From the NCBI GenBank assembly GCA_022414725.1, contig CM039467.1, positions 11,049,744 through 11,113,743 on the forward strand: 64,000 nucleotides of DNA, read 5' to 3'. The notes under the pieces were generated by a model. That model searched no databases and was not told the origin of the DNA. It saw only the letters and a list, made by a program, of their open reading frames with translations. Shown here in pieces: positions 55,680 through 64,000 of the stretch (position 1 is its first letter; every line of letters starts with the position of its first letter). Source of the DNA: Microglena sp. YARC. Its lineage: Eukaryota; Chlorophyta; Chlorophyceae; Chlamydomonadales; Chlamydomonadaceae. A program made the translations under genes and the position numbers.

Positions 55680-56433
55680 AACCAACCAATCAATTATCCA
55701 ACAACCAACACAACCAACTAATTATCCAACCAACCAACCCTAGCAACCAGTTGCCCAACCCGATTATCGAACTAACCAACCAACCAACTGAGCAACCTAC
55801 CAACCAAACTAATCATATCCAACCAACCAACCTAGCAAACCAGATTGCCCAACCAACCAACCCAACCAAACTGAGCAAACCTTACCAGACAAGTTTATCA
55901 AACCAACAAAAACGATTGTATTCCAAACCAACCAATTATCTACCAACCAACCAACCAAACCAACTAAGCAACCAATCGTCCAACCAATTGTCCAACAAAA
56001 AAAACTAAGCAAACCAATTATCCAACCACTAAAGCAAACCTATCAACTAACCATTATCCAACCAACAACCAACAGCCAACAAATCAACCAACTAACTAAG
56101 AAACCGAATCAACCAACCAATTATCCAACTACTCAACCAACCAACTAGCAACCATCGTCCAACAACCAACTGAGCAACCAATCAACCACCAATTTATCCC
56201 AACCAACCAAATTGCAACTAACCAACCAATTATCTACCAACCAACCAACTTAGCAACCAATCGTCAAACCAACCAACCAACCAACCAACCAACTAAGCCA
56301 CCAATCAACCAACCAATTATCCAACCAATCAACCAATTATCGAACAAACCAATTAACTAACCAACCAACCAACCAAATATCCAAGCGAACAATTATCTAA
56401 CCATACAACCAACCAACCAACCAACCAACCAGT
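55680..56433. repeat. (CCAA)n-rich array
   Basis: CCAACCAACCAA with interspersed CAATTATCCAACC and AACTGAGCAACC segments. Much indel variation. No coding evidence. Confidence 0.9.
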
Positions 56434-56439
56434 ACTCAC

Positions 56440-56496
56440 TGCTAGTATCCGCATAGATCATGTCATTGTGGTCTGGCTCTGGTTGAAAAGGACAAC
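56440..56496 (-). CDS. 57 nt exon of unidentified protein
   Basis: Between acceptor TTTTGCAG and donor GTGAGTAC. Only one frame is open: CPFQPEPDHNDMIYADTS, with two bases at the start and one at the end. That phase does not match the phase-0 start of exon 54139, so an intervening exon is missing from my reading or this exon belongs to another isoform or gene. It heads a 5 kb array of its own acceptor, which is the best evidence that it is or was a real exon. Confidence 0.45.
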
Positions 56497-59400
56497 CTGC
56501 AAAACAGTAACAAATATAAACTGGAAATACTGTACATTTATTGCATTTTATAGATCCCGCCCCATCTGCGGGTCTGGCCTCTGGAGCAAAAGACACAAAA
56601 CACACCCCTGCAACACAGTAAACAAACAATAAGGCAAAATGAGAGTTTACGATTGAATTTATTTTATGATAGTCCGGTTCATTGTGGGTCTGGCAGGATT
56701 AAACACCTGCAACACGGCGCAGTAACAAAGGTCAGTAACAACATGATTTACATTTAATTTATTTCATATTTGTCGGTCATGTGGGTCTGCAATGATAAAA
56801 GACACCTGCAACACAGTAACAAACATAAACCAACAGGGATTTACATTTAATTTATTTTATAATGTCCGGTCATGTGGCGTCTGGACATGGAGATAAGGGA
56901 AAACCTGCAACACAGTAACAAACTAACCAACAGGATTTACATTTAATTTATTTTATATGTCCGGTCATTGTGGGTTCTGGCAGATGGATAAAAGACACCT
57001 GCACACTAACAGTAACAAACATAAACCAACAGGATTTACATTTAATTTATTTTATATTGTCCGTCATTTTTGTGGGTCTGCATGGGATAAAAGACACCTG
57101 CAAACCACCAGTAACAAACGATAGAAACCAACAGGTTTACATTTAATTTATGATTATATGTCCGCGTCATTGTGTCTGGCATGGATAAAAGACACCTGCA
57201 ACACAGTAAACAACATAACCCAACATGATTTACATTTAATTTCGAAAGTCCTCGGGGCTTTGAAATCCCATCCGGTCCTCATTGCCAATGGGTCTGGCTG
57301 GATAAAAGACACCTGCAACACCCAGTAACAATCATAACCACAGGATTAATGTTATTTAATTTATTTTATATAGTCCGGTCCGTCATTGTGGCCGTCTGGC
57401 ATGGATAAAAAGACACCGTGCAACACGAGTAACAAACATAAAACCAACAGGATTTACATTTAATTTATCTTTATATAGTCCGGTCATTGTGGGGTCTGGC
57501 ATGGATAAAAGACACCTGCAACACAGTAACAAACACTAACCAACATGATTTACATTTAATTTATTTTATATGTCCGGTCATTGTGTTGGTCTTTGCATGG
57601 ATTAAAAGACACCTGCAACACAGTAACAAAACATAACCAACAGGATTTACATTTAATTTATTTATAGTGCGCATGTCCGCGTCATTGTGGGTCTGGCATG
57701 GCGATAAAAGACACCCTGCAACACAGCTAAACAAACATAACCAAACAGGATTTACATTTAATTTATATGTCCGGTCATTTCATTGTGGTGGTCTGGCATT
57801 GTGCGATAAAAAGACACCTGCCACAAGTAACAAAACATAACCAACAGGATTTAACAGTTTAATTTATTTTATATGTTCCGTCATTGTGCTGCTCTGGCAT
57901 GCGATAAAAGACACACTGCAGACACAGTAAACAAACATTAACCAACAGGATTACATTTGAACTTTATTTTATATGTCCGGTCATTGTGGGTCTGGCATGG
58001 ATACAAAAGACACCTGCAACACACAGTAAACAACATAACCAACAGGATTTACATTTAATTTATTTTATATGTCGGTCATTGTCGGGTCTGCATGGATTAA
58101 AAGACACCTGCAACACAGTAACAAACATAACCAACAGGATTTTACATTTAATTTATTTTATATGTCCGGTCATTTGGGGTCTGGCATGGATAAAAGACAG
58201 ACCTGCAACACCCAGTAACAACATAAACCAACAGGATTTACATTTAATTTATTTTGTTATATGTCCCGGTCATTGTGGGCTCTGCATGGATAAAAGACAC
58301 CTGCAACACAGTAACAAACATGAACCAACCCCCCAGGATTTACATTTAATTTATTTTATATGTCCGGTCATTTGGTCTGGCATGCGATAAAAGACACCTG
58401 CAACACAGTAACAAACATAACCAACAGGATTTACATTGTTACTTTATGATTTATGATGTCCGTCATTGTGGGTCTGCATTGGAGTAAAAGACACCTGCAA
58501 CACAGTAACAAAAAAACAAATTTAAAAAAAAAACCCCACAGGATTACATTTAATTTATTTTTATGTCCGGTCATTGTGGGGTCCATGCGATAAAAGGACA
58601 CCTGCAACACGTAAACAAACATAAACAACAGGGATTTACCATTTAATTTATAGTTTCGACGATGTCGGTCATTGTGGGTCTGGCATGCGATAAAAGACAC
58701 CATGCCAACACCCAGTAACAAACATTAACCAACATGATTTTAATTAACTTATTTTATATGTCCCGGTCCATTGTGGGTCTGCATGGATAAACAACCCACT
58801 TCCTGCAACACAGTAAACAAACATAACCAACATTGCAGAGATTATGTCCGGTCAATTGCACTTCCATCATTGGTTCTGGCATGGATAAAAGGAACCTGCA
58901 ACACAGTACACAAACATAACCACAGCATTGATTTACACTTTAATTTATTTATATGTCCGGTCATTGTGGTCTGGCATGGATAAAAGACACCTGCAACACA
59001 GTAACAACATAACCACATGATTTACATTTAATTTATTTTATATGGTCCGGGTCATTTGTTGGTCTGCATGGATAAAAGACACCTGACACCGAGTAAAACA
59101 AACATAAACCGAACATGAATTTTACCATTTACTTTATTTTATATGTCCGCGTCATTGTGGGTCTGCGCATGGATAAAAGACACCTGCAAACACAGTAACA
59201 AAACATAACAACAGGATTTACATTTAATTTATTTATATGGTCGGTCATTGTCGGTTCTGGCATGGATAAAAGACACCTGCAACACCAGTAACAAACATAA
59301 CCAAACATTGATTTAACATTTACTTTATTTTATATGTCGGTCATTGTGGGTCTGGCATTGGATAAAAGACCACCTGCACACCCCAGAACAAAACACACCA

Positions 59401-61618
59401 ACATGATTTACATTTTAATTTATTTTATATGTCCGCATGTGGGTTCTGGCATGGATAAAAGACACCTGCAACACAGTACAAAACATAACCAACATGATTT
59501 ACATTTTAATTCGTTTTATATGTCGGTCATTGTGGGTCTGGCATGGATAAAATACACCTGCAACCACAAGTAACAAACTAACCAACATGCATTTACACTC
59601 TTAATTTGTTTTATATGTCCGAGTCATTGGGTCTGGCATGGAATAAAAAGACCACCTGCAACACAGTAAATCAAAACATAACCAAACATGATTTACATTA
59701 ATTTATTTTATAGTCCGCGTCATTGTGGGTTCTGCATGGATTAAGACAACCTGCAACACAGTAACAAAACATAACCAACATGATTACAATTTAATTTATT
59801 TTATATGTCGGTCATTGTGGGTTCTGGATGGATAAGACACCTGCAACACAGTAACAAACATAACAACATGATTTACATTTAATTTATTTTATTTCTCCGG
59901 TCATTGTGGGTTGGCATGGATAAAAGACCACCTGCAACACAGTAACAAAAATACCCAAAACCCCCCCCCCCCCCCCCCAGGGGAAATTTTTTTTAACATT
60001 TTAATTTATTTTATATGTCCCGGTCATTTGGGTTCTGGGCATGGATAAAGACACCTGCAACCACCCAAGTAAACAAATAACCAAAAGGATTTACATTTCT
60101 TTATTTTTATGTCGAGATAACATATGGAATAATAAGGCAATGGATAAAAGACACCAATACAAACACAGTAACAAACATAACACATGATTTACATTTACTT
60201 TATTTTATTATGTCCGGTCATTGTGGGTCTGGCATGGATAAAAAGACAACCTGCAACACAGTAACAACCATGACCCACATGATTTACATTTATTTTATTT
60301 TATATGTCGGTTCATTTGTGGGTCTGGCATGGATAAAAGACACTGCCAACACAGTAACAAAAACATAACCAACATGATTTTACATAATTCGTTTTATATG
60401 TCCGGTCATTTGTGGGTCTTGCATGGATAAAAGACACCTCGCAACACAGCTAACAAACATAACCAACATGATTTACATTTAATTTGTTTTATATGTCCGC
60501 GTCATTGTGGGTCTGGCATGGATAAAAGACACCTTGCAAAACCACAGTTAAACAAACATAACCAACATGATTTACATTTAATTTATTTTTATATAATCCG
60601 CGTCATTGTGGGTCTGGCATGGATAAAAGACAACCCTGGCAACACAGTACAAACATAACAACATGATTTACATTATTTATTTTATATGTTCCGGTTCATT
60701 GTGGTCTGGCATGGATAAAAGACACTGCAAACACAGTAACCAAACATAACCAAATACATGAATTTACATTTAATTTATTTTATATGGTCCGGTCATTGTG
60801 GGTCTGGCATGGGATATAAAGACACCTGCCAACACAGTAGTAAAACAAACATAACCAACAGGATTTACATTTAATTATTTTATATGCTCCGGTCATTGTG
60901 GGGTCTGCATGGATAAAAAAGACAACCTGCAACACAAAGTAAAACAAAAACATAACAACAGGGATTTACCATTTAATTCTTTATATGTCCCGGTTCATTT
61001 GTGGTCTGGCATGGAATAAAAGACACCTGGCAACACCAGTAAACAACATAACCAACATGATTTTTACATTTTTAATTTATTTTTATATGTCCGTCATTGT
61101 GGGTCTGTCAATGATAAAAGACACCTGCAAACACAGTAACAAACATAAACAAACCAGAGATTTACATTTAAATTTATTTTATATCTCCGGTCATTGTGGG
61201 TTCTGGCATGGGATAAAAGACACCTGCAAACACAGTAAACAAAAAACATAACCAAAAACAGGATTTACAATTTAATTTATTTTTATATGTTCCCGGTCAT
61301 TGTGGGTCTCTGGGCATGGATAAAAGGACACCTGCAAAACACAGTAACAACATAAAACCAAACAGGATTTACATTTACTTTATTTTTTATATGTCCGGTC
61401 ATTGTGGTCTGGGCATGGATAAAAAGACACGCTGCAACACAGTTAACAAAAAAACATAGAAACCAAAACCCCATGATTTACATTTAATTTAAATTTTATT
61501 ATGTCCGGTCATTGTTGGGTCTGGCATGGATAAAAGGACCAAACCTGCAAAAAAACACAGTTAAAACAAAAACCATAAACCCAAACATGATTTTACATTT
61601 TAATTTAGTTTTTATATG
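56497..61618 (-). repeat. acceptor-side junction array of exon 56440, ~55 copies
   Basis: Unit of ~90 bp. On the minus strand it reads TTTGTTACTGTGTTGCAG (acceptor), GTGTCTTTTATCCATGCC, AGACCCACAATGACCGGAC, then ATATAAAATAAATTAAATG and TAAATCATGTTGGTTATG. It matches the acceptor and first ~40 nt of the exon at 56440. Units differ mostly by single-base indels and homopolymer changes. This is the largest array in the window; it runs into the assembly gap. Confidence 0.93.
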
Positions 61619-62618
61619 NNNNNNNNNNNNNNNNNNNNNNNNNNNNNNNNNNNNNNNNNNNNNNNNNNNNNNNNNNNNNNNNNNNNNNNNNNNNNNNNNN
61701 NNNNNNNNNNNNNNNNNNNNNNNNNNNNNNNNNNNNNNNNNNNNNNNNNNNNNNNNNNNNNNNNNNNNNNNNNNNNNNNNNNNNNNNNNNNNNNNNNNNN
61801 NNNNNNNNNNNNNNNNNNNNNNNNNNNNNNNNNNNNNNNNNNNNNNNNNNNNNNNNNNNNNNNNNNNNNNNNNNNNNNNNNNNNNNNNNNNNNNNNNNNN
61901 NNNNNNNNNNNNNNNNNNNNNNNNNNNNNNNNNNNNNNNNNNNNNNNNNNNNNNNNNNNNNNNNNNNNNNNNNNNNNNNNNNNNNNNNNNNNNNNNNNNN
62001 NNNNNNNNNNNNNNNNNNNNNNNNNNNNNNNNNNNNNNNNNNNNNNNNNNNNNNNNNNNNNNNNNNNNNNNNNNNNNNNNNNNNNNNNNNNNNNNNNNNN
62101 NNNNNNNNNNNNNNNNNNNNNNNNNNNNNNNNNNNNNNNNNNNNNNNNNNNNNNNNNNNNNNNNNNNNNNNNNNNNNNNNNNNNNNNNNNNNNNNNNNNN
62201 NNNNNNNNNNNNNNNNNNNNNNNNNNNNNNNNNNNNNNNNNNNNNNNNNNNNNNNNNNNNNNNNNNNNNNNNNNNNNNNNNNNNNNNNNNNNNNNNNNNN
62301 NNNNNNNNNNNNNNNNNNNNNNNNNNNNNNNNNNNNNNNNNNNNNNNNNNNNNNNNNNNNNNNNNNNNNNNNNNNNNNNNNNNNNNNNNNNNNNNNNNNN
62401 NNNNNNNNNNNNNNNNNNNNNNNNNNNNNNNNNNNNNNNNNNNNNNNNNNNNNNNNNNNNNNNNNNNNNNNNNNNNNNNNNNNNNNNNNNNNNNNNNNNN
62501 NNNNNNNNNNNNNNNNNNNNNNNNNNNNNNNNNNNNNNNNNNNNNNNNNNNNNNNNNNNNNNNNNNNNNNNNNNNNNNNNNNNNNNNNNNNNNNNNNNNN
62601 NNNNNNNNNNNNNNNNNN
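61619..62618. other. assembly gap (1000 N)
   Basis: Exactly 1000 Ns, so the size is a placeholder. Two different junction arrays meet here, so at least one exon probably lies in the missing sequence. Confidence 0.99.
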
Positions 62619-64000
62619 ACAAAAAGAGAGAGATAAATTAAACGGGGGGGAATTAGAGGAGGCAGATACCAGAGGTCCTCCACACTGGTTCAAACAGGTG
62701 TGATCAGAATCGCGTTGGGCAAAGCGCTACGCCATTGGGCGGACAGCAATCATGCTAGCTGGAATGATAAAAAAGGCAATTAAACGGGGGGATAGCAGGA
62801 GGCAGATAGCCAGAGTCCTGCACCTGTAGACAGGTGTGATCAGATGCGCGTTGGGGTCCATTGGGGCAGCATCCATGCATAGTGCGAGATAAAAACGGCA
62901 AATAAACGGGGGAATAGCAGGAGGCAGATAGCAGAGGTCCCTCGCACAATTCACGGTGTGATCAAATCGCCGTTGGGAAGCGCTCCCCATTGGCAGAGCA
63001 TCATGGCTAGCCTGCGACTTAAACAGGCAAATTAAACGGAGGGGATGCAGGAGGGAGATAGCCAGAGGTCCTCGCAACATGGTAAGACATGTGATCACAG
63101 AACGCCGTGGACGACGGGGCGCTCCCATTGGCGGAGATCCATGCAGCTGCGAGATAGAAAAAGGCAAATTAAACGGGGGATTGCAGGAGGCAAGAATAGC
63201 AGTAGGTCCTGCACTGGTAACACAGTTGGGATCAGATAGCCGTTGGGCCGCTCCACTATGGGGCAAGCATACATGAGCTGCGAGATAAAAAGGCAAATTA
63301 AACGGGGCGGATAGCAGAGGCAGAAAGCCAAGGTCCTCGCAACCGTGGTCACACAAGTGTGATCAGAATCGCCGTTGGGAGAGCACCCCATGTTGCGCAG
63401 CATACATGCTAAGCCTGCGAGATAAAAAAGGCAAATTAAACGGGGGGATAGAGGAGCAGATAGCAGAGGTCTCGCACACTGGTACACACAGGTGTGATCA
63501 GAATGCGTTGGGTGGGTGGCGCGTCCTCATTGGCGGAAGCATCCATGCTGCCTGCGAGAAAGAAAGGCAAATTAAACGGGGGGATAGAAGGAAAGGCAGA
63601 TAGCCAGAGTCTCGCAAGTGGTACACAGGTGTGATCAGAATCGCCGTTGGATGGCTCCCCATTGGCGGAGCATCCATGCTAGACTGCGAGATAAAAAGGC
63701 AATTAAAGGGGGATAGCAGGAGGAGATAGACAGAAGGTTCCTCGCAACTGGTCACACAGTGTGATCAGAATCGCGTCGGGGCGCTTCCATTGGCGGCAGC
63801 ATCATGGCTCAGCCTGCGAGATAAAAGGCAAATAAAACGGGGGATAGCAGCGAGGAAGATGCAGAGGTCCTCGACACTGTCACACAGGTGGTGATCAGAA
63901 TCGCCCCCGGTTTGGGGCGCTCCCGCATTGGGCAGCAATCCATGCAGCCTGCGAGATAAAAAGGAAATATAAAACGGGGGGATGAGCAGGAGGCAGATTA
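62619..64000 (-). repeat. acceptor-like array, ~130 bp unit
   Basis: About eleven units reaching the window end. On the minus strand each has CCCGTTTAATTTGCC, TTTTTATCTCGCAG (polypyrimidine tract plus CAG), GCTAGCATGGATGC, CAATGGGGAGCGC, GGCGATTCTGATCACACC and CTCTGGCTATCTGCCTCC. By analogy with the other arrays it copies the acceptor and first bases of an exon that should lie to its left, in the gap. Units show heavy indel noise. Confidence 0.88.

Noticed and set aside
61499..62693. Long frames of ~340-390 codons on both strands
   Set aside because: They run through the 1000-N gap and have no sequence content.

Overview
This is nuclear eukaryotic DNA. The best clue to the organism is a spliced gene on the minus strand for a three-RRM poly(A)-binding protein of the RBP45/47 family, typical of green plants and algae. 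Degraded non-LTR retrotransposons, one with a 3' tail of repeated TGTAA (the chlorophyte-type polyadenylation motif), and very long repeat-filled introns suggest a large-genome green alga. The species is not identifiable from the window, and the lineage call is an inference.

Layout. 1-4360: a LINE on the plus strand, split by two antisense copies of its own family. 4361-6680: a decaying gene of tandem ~37-residue helical repeats into which the LINE inserted. 6689-12155: microsatellites, unassigned DNA and a ~130 bp satellite. 12150-28270: a plus-strand gene for a Ser/Gly-rich, mostly disordered protein. I place four exons (16295-16394, 19477-19552, 21843-21986, 24922-27330) whose splice phases agree at all three joins. 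28270-32700: small transposons and dispersed repeats. 32921-46151: the RBP45/47-like gene on the minus strand, with five well-supported exons plus one probable one, again with matching phases; it converges on the plus-strand gene. Its RRM1 was not found. 46160-49900: possible membrane-protein exons, a LINE RNase H remnant and satellites. 50090-64000: three more minus-strand exons of an unidentified protein, separated by large arrays, with a 1000-N assembly gap.

The main observation is structural. Almost every exon that can be placed is bordered by tandem arrays whose unit is that exon's own splice junction. The intron upstream holds many copies of acceptor plus exon start; the intron downstream holds many copies of exon end plus donor. 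This holds on both strands and in at least three genes, with units of about 45 to 200 bp and up to about 55 copies. The introns seem to have grown by amplifying exon edges, leaving dozens of decoy splice sites. Some copies would keep the reading frame if spliced in.

DNA transposons have landed in these arrays: a hAT element with a perfect 8 bp target duplication and a transposase remnant, two opposed copies of a ~1.05 kb terminal-inverted-repeat element flanked by TA, ~190 bp elements with CCAGGGTA ends, a foldback element and tRNA-derived SINEs. From about 54.3 kb on, indel noise between neighbouring units is high and looks like uncorrected long-read sequence.
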